In this document: positions 22,681 to 36,139 of the stretch, piece after piece
Position numbering within the stretch: the stretch's first letter is position 1
Layout of the letters: every line of letters starts with the position of its first letter
DNA from: Chytridium lagenaria
Lineage: Eukaryota > Chytridiomycota > Chytridiomycetes > Chytridiales > Chytridiaceae
Assembly: GCA_025449115.1 (NCBI GenBank)
Contig: JAHLKC010000001.1
Span: 186,001-250,000, forward strand
Direction of reading: 5' to 3'
Length of the DNA: 64,000 nucleotides
Position numbers and translations under genes: made by a program
Notes under the pieces: model-generated
Database searches by the model: none
What the model was told of the DNA's origin: nothing
What the model saw: only the letters and a program-made list of their open reading frames with translations

Positions 22681-25124
22681 ATGCCTTGTCCTAGATCATC
22701 GGTTGAGCTCCCTCACCACTCCGATGACGCTCATCGAAGGGCGATACTACTCAAAGTTTGAATCTTATCCTTTATTAAAACTTATATAATGGCAGGTCTA
22801 CCGAACCCTCATGGTGATGCGACACAACGTCACTTCCCAACTAGCTCTCCTCCGTGCTATGGACGACACCAACGATCAACTAGAAAAGCTCCTTCGTCTT
22901 GAGATCTTTAAACGTCGCGTCAATTGTTGTGATGCTCCTTATCGGTCACTTGACCTCCGATACAATATGGAGGTCTGTCAGAACGGTGTCGGCTCATCCA
23001 TAAACATCGCACCGCTCTCTTGGAAACCTACCATAATTCGATCACGTAATGTGTCGACTAATGTGAGAAAAAACTCTCAGGTCCAAATTGGAAGTTTCCA
23101 AGGATCATTGAGGAATGATGATGAGTTGGCTGCGGAGAGCGTGCACGTCATAGAGCAGCCAGATAAAGGCGGAGGTATCGAAGCACCAGCGCCGTCACCT
23201 GGCAAGTCACCTGGACCTGGAGTCCCGCTATTTCCTCGACCTCCAACTATTAAGGGTACAACAGCAAGGTTTAATGTGGATGGTCCTGACCCGGCGACAT
23301 TAATGGATACAGTGAGACCAAACTACAGACGGAGAATGAGCCAAGGGATATTCAATTAGGACAGCAAGGGATGAATAAATACGGGAGGCAATGGAGACGG
23401 ATGTGAAGGAGACGTCCAAGTTTAAGGGATTTCATCCTTTAAGCCCTATTATAGCTGCATGGGATTTCTTCACACTATGTAAGTTCAACGAGGGATGCGA
23501 TGATTTTATTTACTGGCAAAACGCCTAACCCTGATACACTTTATGCAGTTCCCTACACGTTGGTACTTTTCGTGAGCCCAGTGACAGTAGCTTTTGATTC
23601 ATTCGACCCTTACTTCACCCTCATTTCCAGCGCTGTGTGCATCATATACACAATTGACACCATCATACGTCTCTTTATCCTCCGAAATAAGGGTGACGAC
23701 AAAATTCACTCTTTCAAAGATAGTATTCTTCTCAACGTCTTTAGCCTGACCTTTGTTATTGACGTGTTCACCTCTATCCCGGCCGAACTTCTCATTAAGT
23801 CTTCATTCATAAACGCCAAAGCGTATTACCGCAGTTTTTTTGCTACCACCAAAATTCTACGGTTTCATAGACTCCCAGATTTGTTTCAGGGACCATATTT
23901 AAGGAGAATTGCACAGATGTACCGGGCGACATTTAATGTCGGGGTTAGCTTTATGTCGATCAATACGTTCTTTATGGCTTTGACCGTATTTCTACATTGG
24001 CATTGCTGCTTCCTGTTTCTTATGCCGAGGGTATATGATCATGTGGACGATCGGTGGAAGTCTTTGGGGGTATTTAGTATGTCACCGGGGTACGGTATAG
24101 TTGGGGATTGTGGGCAGGTATCTCAAACACGTTCTCTGTCACTTCAGAATTCGAGTGAGTTGTTTTAGTTTGACTCTTTGGTACTTTCATGCTCTTACTC
24201 TAGATTACAGGCCGGACATCATCTATGAGCTTTGGGGTCATTCCGTTGCTGCCAACACTTAGCGGTTTGCTGCTTGCCACGTTTCATGGTCTCGTCTGCC
24301 TTCTCGGCAGACAACGAATCTCCCTCGGGAAGGTTCCGTCAACAAGTTGACGACCTCGAAGAATATATTGAAAGTAAAATGATGAACGAAGCATTGTCGG
24401 CAAAGATTCGCGATTACTTTAACTTTAAGTTCCGTGTAAAATTTTTAACCAGGATCAAATAATAGCCATAATGAGTGACCGGTTGAAAGAAGTATGGAAT
24501 GCGCCCAGTGTTTATCTTATTAATTTTCTTTTTCCAGGAAATCCAACTCCATAATTGGCGTGAAATGCTCGTTCAAGTTCCCTTTCTCAATCGTTTGAAG
24601 GTGACCGTAAGGGTGACGCCCTTCTCGCCCAGATCGCGAGCGCCATGTCGGAATGCCATTTCGTACAAGGTGATTCTATCTTTAGACAAGGAGACCATGG
24701 TGATTGCATGTACTTTATCATGACCGGTGAGGTTAGCGCATTTGTGGATGGATTGAAGGTGAGCTCACGCGAGATTTTTTGTTCTCTGGTTTTCTGTTTT
24801 CTGGAGCCAGAATAATTATTGCTTACTTAACAAAAGGTCGGTCATCTTACCCGTGGGAGTTATTTTGGAGGTTAGTTACTCTATGCATTCGCTATTTACG
24901 AGATCAACATATCAATATGAACTCACTATATCCCATGTACAGAGATGGCCGTTATGGCTGAAATTCCTCGCACGGCGACGATAAAGGTTACGACATCGTG
25001 CAAATGCGCTAGACTGGATCGGTTCAACTTGATGAGGATCTTGATCAACTTCCCAGAAATCGCTGTGCAGATGAAAGATATCTTTATGGAGAGGCTAGCT
25101 ATATTGCAGACCATGAAGGAGTGA
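22681..25124 (+). CDS. cyclic-nucleotide-gated cation channel (HCN/CNG type)
   Basis: Six-helix voltage-sensor channel with C-linker and cyclic-nucleotide-binding domain. Exon 1 (22681-22755, MPCPRSSVELPHHSDD) joins to 22796. The transmembrane region begins FKGFHPLSPIIAAWDFFTL and FPYTLVLFVSPVTVAFDSF at about 23430-23620. S2-S5 follow (CIIYTIDTIIRLFILRNKGD, SLTFVIDVFTSIPAELL, ALTVFLHWHCCFLFLMPR). The pore is read at 24093-24150 as YSWGLWAGISNTFSVTSEF. The C-linker has SGRFRQQVDDLEEYIESKM and ALSAKIRDYFNFKFRGK. The cNMP domain has FRQGDHGDCMYFIMTGEVS, YFGEM and the phosphate-cassette arginine in PRTATIKV. The protein ends LAILQTMKE at 25124. Frame breaks near 23365, 24092, 24280, 24437 and 24603. 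Likely located in plasma or flagellar membrane; ligand and ion selectivity cannot be read with certainty. Confidence 0.85.
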
Positions 25125-25551
25125 AGCCGGAGGAAGTACTTGACTGATTTTTTGATGTGTGTTATTGTAATGTGTGATGTTTGCTCTGTGATGTTGCCGT
25201 GAGCGGCGTTATCTTCCTTCCTCTTTTATTGTGTATGATATGAAGATACCCTCGTACTGTATATGACTTGACGCGTCACTCACATATCTTTCTTTCCACG
25301 CAACTTAATGAATGTCCAGTCCAGTCCATTAATTATAAAAATTGTTTTAAACATGATGCTTGCATGCATTGGATTGGCTAAACGCACGTGACATATTAGA
25401 TCAAATTCACCAGTTGTTAGGGTGTGGCGCAGCGTCCATTCGCTGGCCCTTTGAATCCAAATCTAATCCACCTCTGTTTTTCTTCCTCTTTCGAAGAACA
25501 AAGTAAACGGGTCACCTCTGAGCTCATTTTATATCAAACCATCAATACAAA
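25125..25551. other. RPS20 promoter region
   Basis: 427 bases between the channel stop and the RPS20 start, in tandem. A pyrimidine-rich stretch lies just upstream of the RPS20 ATG (CCTCTGTTTTTCTTCCTCTT at about 25471), which is common in ribosomal-protein genes. No element identified firmly. Confidence 0.35.
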
Positions 25552-25992
25552 ATGGCCTACGTCGCTCCGGGAAAGAAGGATTACGAGGAAGCCGTGGAGG
25601 CCAAGATCCACCGTATCAGGATCACCCTCACCTCAAAGAACGTTGCCAACCTCGAGAAGGTCTGCAACGACCTCATCACCAGGTCTAAGGACAAGCAGCT
25701 CAAGGTCAAAGGACCCGTCCGTCTCCCCACTAAGGTCCTTCGCATTACCACCAGGAAGTCGCCTTGTGGTGAGGGTTCCAAGACCTGGGACCGTTTCGAG
25801 ATGAGGATTCACAAGAGGCTTATTGACCTCCACTCCCCCTCGGAGATCGTGAAGCAGATCGTAAGTTGATGGTTCACATCTGCATCAATGCATTTATGAT
25901 TGTGTGAGACCTTTTTAATAATTAATTTCTACTTTCAGACTTCCATCTCCATCGAGCCTGGAGTCGAGGTTGAGGTTACCATCCAGCAGTAA
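25552..25992 (+). CDS. RPS20: 40S ribosomal protein S20 (uS10)
   Basis: Small-subunit protein of the 40S head. Exon 1, 25552-25860, encodes [18 protein letters not shown] through [11 protein letters not shown] 78-nt intron ends at 25938; exon 2 gives [17 protein letters not shown] and TAA at 25990-25992. About 120 residues, full family length, with the uS10 signature [21 protein letters not shown]-ending codons dominate, as expected for a highly expressed gene. No frame break. Confidence 0.98.
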
Positions 25993-26471
25993 ATTTTTAT
26001 CTGCTTCTACAGCACAGGCAATAAATTTATCTTGCTGAGTCCGGTGGGCTCACGGCAGTCGTAATATCTATTGCGTTTCTTTGATGCTTCCTAGCCCTTT
26101 TTTAATCTGGTATTTAAAAATCTCCAACGTCCCAGAGTTTATGTATCAACGAATACGTAAGAATATTTTAATACTACCAAAGAAACGTTTAATTCAAGGG
26201 CACCGCAGCCACCCACTTTTTGAAAGGAATAACAGCCGACAACGTTGGCCCTTCCCAATCCTCTACTCATTCAATAAATAATCTGTCGAGTTTTTTTGAC
26301 AGGTCTTGTCCTATCCATTCCAGTGATTGCATTTCGAACAGACGGGAGACAGCCCTACGGAAAGCAAAGTTTTCTTCGGCACCCGTGAATATGGAGCTGT
26401 TCATCTGTGAAGTATCCATGTTTAAATACCTCTCCATGAATTTTTTTAAAAAAAACTAAGGATATTTAAGA
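25993..26471. other. convergent intergenic region
   Basis: 479 bases between the stops of RPS20 (+) and AFG1 (-). Two short plus-strand frames show no recognisable product. Presumably 3' UTRs. Confidence 0.4.
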
Positions 26472-28067
26472 CTATCTGACCTCGTGAGTAGACAATTTTA
26501 GGTCGTCTTGCAGCAAACGGTCAGCGTCAGACATGGCAGCGGCATTGTCCGCGCCTTCACCGGAAAGAAGCTCATCCGGTGGAGCTTCTGCCGAGATTAT
26601 TAGCTTAACCTATGTAAAAGAAGAGGCATTAGATAAGAAAACAATAACAAAAGATAAGTGAAGATACATGCCTTATTCTCGTAAAGAGCATCTATCAAAG
26701 TAATAAATCGCCGTGCTTCGTTTCTCTGCGTAAAGGACATTTTTGGCACATTGGTTAGAATGAGCAAGTTGAACTCTTGCGCCAAGCTGAGGAAATCCGG
26801 AGCGCTAAGCGGCTGTCCACAAAGAGACTTGAACTCGGCTTTGGCAAAAGTACCAGCAGTCTCCTTGATGATCAAAGAGCGACCAAAAAAGTCAAGCTTT
26901 CGAGGTTGAACTGGAAAAGTTGTAGTTTATTAACAAATAAAAAAGAAGTAAAATACCTGTCTGGCCATTTGTAAGATCTCGCCACAGTCTGTCTACTTTG
27001 TCTGTTGTAGCTTTTTCTAAGGGGTGGAAAAATGCAGAGGCTTGATGTCTTTCCAGTGAGACGGTAATCGGTCCCAGAATCCAACGAATGTATGAGGCAC
27101 CGGCTCTTCAGGAGTTCAATAGTAGGGATGAAACTTGATCTTTGAATACCATTTTTGTACAGCTCTAAAGGTGAGAAAAATATTATGATTAGAAAAAGAT
27201 TATTGAAAGGATATTAACAAAATAAATATACAAACCATCGGGATGTCTATTTGACGTTGTAAAGACAACAACGCCGCGGGTAAATAATTCATAAAAAAGG
27301 CGCCGCAAAAGCATGGCGTCAGTGATATCAGTCACTTGTAGCTCATCAAAACACAAAAGCCACGCTTGATTCGCCAACTCTTGAGCAATGGGCGGGATAG
27401 GATCAAATCCATGGCTATGCTTTCGTCGTAATTCATGCACCCTCTTGTGAACGTCAAGCATGAAGGCATGGAAATGCACACGCCGTTTCCGATCAACGTT
27501 TATAGAATGATAAAACATATCCATCGTCATGGTTTTTCCTGTCCCGACACTTCCGTAAACGTAAAGACCTTGAGGACCAAACACTTCCTTAGCTCTAGGA
27601 GCTTTGGAACTGGCCGACTGGAACCAGCGCTTGGGGGATAAGAAGCTAAACGGAGTAGTGGCATCAAGATCCAATTGTTCGAGACCGATCTTGTGAGCGT
27701 CACCAGATGAGGTCTGAATTTGAATGTCGACGATGGATGGAGGGTTATATTGGATCAGACTGTCATGCAGCTCCTGGAGAACCTGGACGGTTTTACGTTG
27801 AAAGGGATCGTTTCTGAGGATGCCTGCACTAATCTTTTGGTTGTATGATGCCATTGGACCTGCTTTAGGGGCTATCGGTGATGATGATGATGAGGAAGGG
27901 AGAGATGAGGACGATGCCAGTGATCTTGATGCATGGTAAAGTAAAATTGTTGATGATGATAATGACGTTGACGATGACGCTAATATAGATGTACCTCCAG
28001 GGATGATTGCTCCAGAGTGATGCAGTAGCAGTGACCTCCCACACCTTCTTACTCCTGCAGTGATCAT
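26472..28067 (-). CDS. AFG1: AFG1/LACE1-type mitochondrial AAA ATPase
   Basis: Mitochondrial ATPase of the AFG1/LACE1 family, involved in quality control of mitochondrially encoded proteins. Starts at 28067 with an Arg/Ser-rich N-terminus lacking acidic residues, consistent with a mitochondrial presequence. Walker A is GLYVYGSVGTGKTMTMDMF, Walker B is WLLCFDELQVTDITDA, and sensor-1 VVVFTTSNRHPDG ends exon 1 at 27236. Exon 2 (27165-26957) begins ELYKNGIQRSSFIPTIELL and holds one frame break near 27040 before FFHPLEKATTDKVDRLW. Exon 3 (26910-26672) contains LDFFGRSL and the arginine-bearing SFTQRNEARRFITLIDALYE. The last exon from 26609 encodes SAEAPPDEL and ends at TAG 26472. The last intron appears to begin GC, not GT. 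Divergent from argininosuccinate lyase. Confidence 0.93.
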
Positions 28068-28343
28068 CCTGGTGCAACTGAAGAATGAATTACGTCTGAC
28101 AACTTCAAAAGAGTAGTTTTTGCAATTCTCACAATTCGTTTGGATTTGTCCGAAAAGATGGCATTGTCATAGTTACACCAGATATGTTTGGTCCGAATCA
28201 TCTGCTTTTTTATTTTAAAAAAACCACCATCTCGTTTCAGTTGTTGTCTACACATCTTGAGCGCATCACATTTCATTTCACCTCCAACAGCTGCAACAAC
28301 CGCAACAAAAGATACACGCACGGTACATCAAACTATCAATATC
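28068..28343. promoter_or_regulatory. divergent promoter AFG1 / argininosuccinate lyase
   Basis: 276 bases separate the two start codons on opposite strands. Both transcripts must start here. No specific site recognised. Confidence 0.45.
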
Positions 28344-30023
28344 ATGTCTCTGTGGGGAGGTAAGAGCTTTGTGTTGCCGTACTCCTATCACTCGTTCGTG
28401 TTGTTAACACAGATTTGCATTCTTGAAGGACGTTTCTCGGGCAAGACTGACCCGCTCATGCAAGCATTCAACGCTTCCATCAGCTTTGACAAGCGCATGT
28501 GGAAGGCAGACATCACCGCCTCCCAATCCTACGCCAAAGCTCTCGCCAAATCTGGCATCATCACTGATACCGAGTCTCAACAAATCGTCAACGGCCTCGA
28601 CGGTGTCGCGGCAGAATGGGCCGCAGGAACATTCGTTATCACTCCTACCGATGAAGATATTCACACAGCGAATGAACGTCGTCTAACTGAACTTATTGGG
28701 AGCGTTGCAGGGAAATTGCACACAGGAAGGAGTAGGAATGATCAAGTTGCTACGGATATGAGGTTGTGGTTAAGGACTGAGCTCCATACTCTTGGAAACT
28801 CTCTTCGGGAATTGCTCCGTATCATCACTGATCGCGCTGCAAGTGAGATTCATATTTTGATGCCTGGTTACACCCATCTTCAGGTGATTGATTTTTCTAC
28901 CTGTCACCTTTCGTTCTTTCGTGGCTAAAGGAATAACCAACAAAACCGTATCAGCGCGCGCAACCCATCCGGTGGAGTCATTGGCTTCTCTCATATGCCT
29001 GGAGCTGGCAAGCTGACCTTGAACGTCTCACTCAACTGACTGAGCGGATGAACAAGCTTCCTCTTGGAAGTGGTGCTTTAGCTGGAAATCCATTCCAAGT
29101 CGACCGCCAATGGATCGCTCAAGACTTGGGATTTAATAATATTGTGCCCAACAGTCTTCTCGGTGTAGGAGACCGTGATTTCGTCGTAGAGTTCCTTTCG
29201 TGGTCCTCTCTTACTATGGTGCACCTTAGTCGATTTGCTGAGGATCTCATTAACTACAGCTCAAGTGAATTTGGATTTGTTAAGTTGGCTGATGCGTACA
29301 GGTAACAAAACCATTGCCAAATTTGAGTATTTACCTAACCTTTTTCCTTATTACAGCACTGGTAGCAGCTTGATGCCGCAAAAGAAAAATCCCGATTCCA
29401 TGGAACTTATTCGTGGCAAGAGCGGCAGGGTGTTTGGAAACGTAAGTTGTTTCATGAGATGACGGGTCCCAAACTCACCCGCAACTTAATTTTCCCCTTG
29501 CAGATGGCTGGTTTCTTGATGACCCTAAAAGGGGTTCCCAGTACCTACAACAAGGACCTCCAGGAAGACAAGGAACCCATGTTTGACAGCTTAGATAATG
29601 TCAAGGGATGCATTGAGATATGCAGTGGTGTCATCTCCACCTTGGACGTGAACAAGGAGCGTATGGAGGGAAATCTCAGCTACGACATGTTAGCAACTGA
29701 TCTTGCAGAGTATCTTGTTAGAAAAAAGGTATGCATATCTACTTTATTCCTGGCCTTTTACTCACCAATATGTTACTACAGGTACCGTTCCGCGACACTC
29801 ATCACATTGCCGGACATGCTGTTCGTTTAGCTGAACAAAGGAAGTCTACGCTCAAGGATTTATCTCTGGATGATCTCAAGACTCTCCACCCTGCTTTTGA
29901 ATCGGACGTGATAGAGATTTGGGACTTCACAAAGAGCGTGGAAACCCGAAATGCTGCCGGAGGGACCAGCATGTCGTCGGTTGAGGAGCAAATTCGGCTC
30001 TTCGTGCTCTTTTGTCTGCTTAG
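28344..30023 (+). CDS. ARG4: argininosuccinate lyase
   Basis: Last step of arginine synthesis: splits argininosuccinate to arginine and fumarate. Exon 1 is only 16 nt (28344-28359, MSLWG plus one base); exon 2 starts at 28429 and restores [16 protein letters not shown]. Family motifs: [40 protein letters not shown] joined over an intron to [10 protein letters not shown], and the signature [20 protein letters not shown] with the catalytic-loop Ser. C-terminal: [16 protein letters not shown]. About 465 residues. Near 29996 one base appears missing: the frame as read runs to TGA at 30048 with an odd tail, while the next frame gives [10 protein letters not shown] and TAG at 30021-30023, the usual ending. 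I give the latter. Confidence 0.95.
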
Positions 30024-30903
30024 AAGGTGTTTATTGAATACATCATGATTTCTCCGGTTTCCTCTTGTGATTGTGACCTTCTTGTATATTCGTATTTCCT
30101 AAAGCTCTCCGTGTGAGTCAAATAAGAAATTTCATGCTGAATAACGTATGATGAAGTGACATATTGATGATAGGGATATGGACAAAATTGGTTTTATTGG
30201 TCGTATTGAAAGACGTATGTAGTTATATTTAATGATAAGTAAAACGTCTCGTGTATTCCAAATTGCCGTTCATGTTTACCTTTTTTTTTTTTTTTCTTCT
30301 TGAATGGAAGTGGTGGTATTTTCTTGAATCGACCAAGCGCGCATAAGATCAGACTATGGTTAGTCTTTTTGAAATTCCAAAAAATGCGATCACGTTTTAA
30401 TGCGTAGACTGATATGAAACAAATAAACCCATCTTCTTGACTTTATTGTAAACTGTAATTACATCTGCATAACAATGAAAACGACGAACGCGTTCCTTGC
30501 ATAATCTTTGGACATGGCGGTAACAGATTATAGGAACGGACACTCCTACCCGCGCGAGACTTTGAATCAAGGACTGTCCACTCCATTCTCAAGATAATGC
30601 ATGCCCCTTCCAATCTTATCCTAATTCCAAGAAAAAAATTCAAGATCCGGTCGATGAGCAATAAAAGGGATATATAAAGAGACTCAAAAAGAAATACTCA
30701 AATGAAAAGAAAAGGCCAAAACATCTATGAACATTAATCCATATTGAAAAAAGCCCAGAGCGACCTCTCAATGAACAAAAACGTTGGCACGCAGCCGTGT
30801 CGAACTACCACACAGTCAAAGAAGCGGGAAGGGTGAAATAAATCGTTTACTCCGCTAGCCTTAAGGGCGGCTGAGAAAGGGTCGTCAGTTTTAGTGAAAA
30901 GAA
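30024..30903. other. 880-bp convergent intergenic region
   Basis: Between argininosuccinate lyase (+) and RPL29 (-). It includes a T-run at about 30281-30295 and AT-rich sequence. No coding or RNA signal recognised, though the 3' exon of RPL29 could lie near 30850-30875. Confidence 0.4.
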
Positions 30904-31086
30904 TTAAAGGGTCATATACTTACTCATAGTGCCTCTCTTGGCAAACCTTTGTTCCTGATGAACTTGGGGTCGACACCCTTGAGGGAAGGGTACCTGTAGG
31001 TCTTCGGCTTCTTGATGCCGTTCCTGTGGGCCTTCTTGTTCTGGTTGTGGTTTGGTGTGGTTCTTCGACTTGGCAAGGTGGTTCAT
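30904..31086 (-). CDS. RPL29: 60S ribosomal protein L29 (eL29)
   Basis: Small basic large-subunit protein, about 60 residues. The minus strand reads AKSKNHT, then out of frame [20 protein letters not shown] and [14 protein letters not shown], then back in the first frame QRFAKRGTM. One A has been gained after KNHT (about 31050) and one C lost before the RFAKRG segment (about 30950), so the net frame is kept but the middle is nonsense as read. The N-terminus ([11 protein letters not shown]) is longer than the usual MAKSKNHT, and a branch-point-like CTAAC lies just upstream, so an upstream first exon is possible. After RGTM, a GTAAGT donor and a CTCAG acceptor near 30874 would lead to ALKAS, like other fungal L29 tails. 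Confidence 0.88.
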   Translation of the reverse strand: MNHLAKSKNHTKPQPEQEGPQERHQEAEDLQVPFPQGCRPQVHQEQRFAKRGTMSKYMTL

Positions 31087-31604
31087 GTTAGAATTCAATG
31101 CCGCAGATACCAAGGGTGTAGGTCAACAACGCATTCATCCCGCGAAGAGCGACGGTAGATCTCGAATGGCGTGTGCTCCAGACGTAAGACATCAGGCATG
31201 ACCCAGGGTTTGACCCTGGGATTTTGGACGCCATGTGTTGTTCCCCGTTTAATGCAACCCGATCCATCCCATCTCATCCATCCATCCATCCATCGTATTG
31301 ACATCAATTAAGTAGTGACATTAAAGAACATCCTATCCAATTCAGTAGCTTAAAGCTGACTCTGCTGACTCCATTTCCTTCCTTCCAACGCATGAATCAA
31401 CAACGCCGTCAACACACCATTTCGAGCTAGAGTATATTGCAAAGAAGGACTAAATCGGTGGCACAAACCACTGGTATAAGGGGACACACGGTCGATGCAA
31501 ATTTTTTGATCAAATAAAGAATTGTTCAAAGAGGGGATGATAAATGCTGTACGCTGAAGTTAGAATTAAACAGATAAACTTTATTAAAAGATTTTTTTTC
31601 AGCT
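31087..31604. other. intergenic, with a small hairpin
   Basis: Upstream of RPL29 and downstream of VMA1, both on the minus strand. It contains a perfect 7-bp inverted repeat at 31202-31220 and a short (CCAT)n stretch at about 31277-31292. A 70-codon minus frame here resembles nothing I know. Confidence 0.35.
31202..31220. repeat. 7-bp hairpin
   Basis: CCCAGGG, loop TTTGA, CCCTGGG. A perfect palindromic stem in the RPL29 upstream region. Function unknown; not a tRNA arm in context. Confidence 0.6.
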
Positions 31605-34117
<2,513 letters not shown>

Positions 34118-34327
34118 AGCGCCGGCCTGCAAACATCAATGGACGGCCTTTTCCAAAACATACCATCTTTGGGATGAAAAGCAACTTTTTTCTGAAATTT
34201 TTTATTTGAAAAATGAGCGACAAGTTCAATGGTTGTTCAACAACCCCACAACGACATGCACAACTTTGGCAGGGAGATTCATCTTCAACCCCGCCGCTTT
34301 ATACGGACTCAAGAGGATTTGATATAC

Positions 34328-35982
34328 TCAGATGAGGTCAGCGATGTTAAGGGGCATCTCCTCGGTCTATGGGTAAGAGAAAGAAAATAAATTAGTTTAA
34401 AGAAGGTATAAAGCCTCAAAGATGCGGAGGGTAAGGTACCTGAGTGTTATAGAAGGCCTCGATTTCACGAAGCATACGAACGTCCTGGCTGGTGACGAAG
34501 TTAATGGCAACTCCCTTACGTCCAAAACGACCGCCACGACCAATCCTAGAATAACGATGTTAACGTCGAAAAACCATATTTAAGAACCAACCTGTGGATG
34601 TAGTTCTCCTTGTTAAGGGGGAGGTCGTAGTTGATGACAAGGGAAACCTGCTGCACGTCGATACCACGGGCAAGCAAGTCGGTGGTGATGAGGACACGGG
34701 AAGATCCGGTACGGAAAGCCTGCATAATGGTTTCACGCTCCTGTTGGGTCATCTCACCATGCTAATTTAAATTAGAATGATGATTTCTCAGTTATGATAT
34801 CTTACCATAGCGGAAACTGTGAAGTCACGCGCCTTCATCTGCTCGGTGAGCCACTCAACCTTTCTGCGGGTGTTGCAGAAGATAACAGCTTGAGTGATGG
34901 TAACGGTATCGTAAAGGTCGCAGAGGGTGTCAAGCTTCCACTCCTCCTTCTCGACAGCAATATAAAATTGCTTAATACCTTCAAGAGTCAACTCGTCACG
35001 CTTGACGAGAATACGGACCGGCTCGCGCATGAAACGCTTGGTAACCTCAAGCACATCGGCAGGCATGGTGGCAGAAAGAAGGACGACCTGGGTGGCGGGG
35101 GGGAGGAGCTGAAAAACGTTGTAGATCTGCTCAGTGAAACCGCGGGAAAGCATTTCATCGGCTTCGTCAAGAACGAAAAGCTTAATGTGCTCCGCACGGA
35201 GGGCACCACGGTTAATCATGTCGAAGACACGACCGGGGGTGCCGACAACAACGTGAACACCGCCTTCAAGACGGCGCATGTCCTCACGAACGTTAGTTCC
35301 ACCAACGCAAGCGTGACATTCAACGTTCATGTAGTCGCCAAGAGCAACGACGACCTTCTGGATCTGCTGGGCAAGCTCACGAGTGGGGGCGAGGATAAGA
35401 GCCTGGGTTTCCTTCTTGCTCATGTCAAGCTTTTGAAGCACAGAGATGGAGAAAGTCGCAGTCTTTCCAGTTCCAGATTGAGCTTGAGCAATGACGTCAT
35501 GGTCCTTGATGACAGGAATGATGGCACGCTGCTGAATGGCGGAAGGACGCTCGAAACTGAAGAAAATGTCGTCAGATGAAGCCCGTGAAATATCATTCCT
35601 CACCCGTAAGCGTAGATACCACGGAGAAGTTCCTCCCTGAGCTTCATATCATCGAAGCTGTCGACAACCTCGTCCCAGTTGGACTAGACATTCCCATTAA
35701 TACTCATCAGTAACGATCGCAAGAACGTACCTCGATCTCTCCTTGGGGAACATCGTTGAGACCTCCGTCTTTGCGATCGTCACTGCAGACATGGAAACCA
35801 AAAGTCAGTTCATATTTCCTGGGGCTTCATCAAAAATCTGCAATGACAGCGATAGGCTCTGAGCACTATGAGCAGATAACCATTCCTGCAATGGCGACAT
35901 CTCCCACGCATATAGCCGAATCCAGTACAAAAAGCTATACACAATGGAGGTGCGATACTCACGCAGAGTCCTTAGCGCTCAT
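34328..35982 (-). CDS. TIF1: translation initiation factor eIF4A (DEAD-box helicase)
   Basis: ATP-dependent RNA helicase of the eIF4F complex. Exon 1 encodes MSAKDSA (35982-35963). Motifs: Q-motif [82 protein letters not shown], then in later exons [20 protein letters not shown] and [18 protein letters not shown], ending [11 protein letters not shown] at 34328. The ending and GDYMN mark eIF4A proper, not eIF4A-III. About 395 residues with introns of 44-74 nt. I saw no frame break. Confidence 0.97.
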
Positions 35983-36039
35983 GTAATTTAGAAGTAAGTA
36001 GTTGGGGTGTGGTTTGTGTGGTGGATTGATTCTTTGTAG

Positions 36040-36063
36040 AAAAAAAAAAAAAAAAAAAAAAAA
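36040..36063 (+). repeat. 24-base A run
   Basis: Uninterrupted A24 between the eIF4A start (-) and NAA10 (+). It marks the point where gene spacing drops sharply. Confidence 0.9.
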
Positions 36064-36139
36064 GGAAACCTTTTTCTCCGAATTGTGTTTGTTGCAAAGT
36101 AGCACCAATCTACAGACAACTTCTCAATTTCGAGACGAG

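Noticed and set aside
31195..31230. tRNA suggested by the CCCAGGG-TTTGA-CCCTGGG stem
   Set aside because: No acceptor stem, anticodon arm or D arm can be laid out around it, and the loop is five bases instead of seven.
31095..31307. 70-codon minus frame upstream of RPL29 as a separate gene
   Set aside because: It has no recognisable motif, lies in the RPL29 leader, and includes low-complexity CCAT repeats at its start.
34794..35579. 261-codon open frame on the plus strand opposite eIF4A
   Set aside because: It is the exact antisense of the conserved helicase exon and its sequence matches nothing. Long antisense frames are expected with the strongly biased codons of eIF4A.
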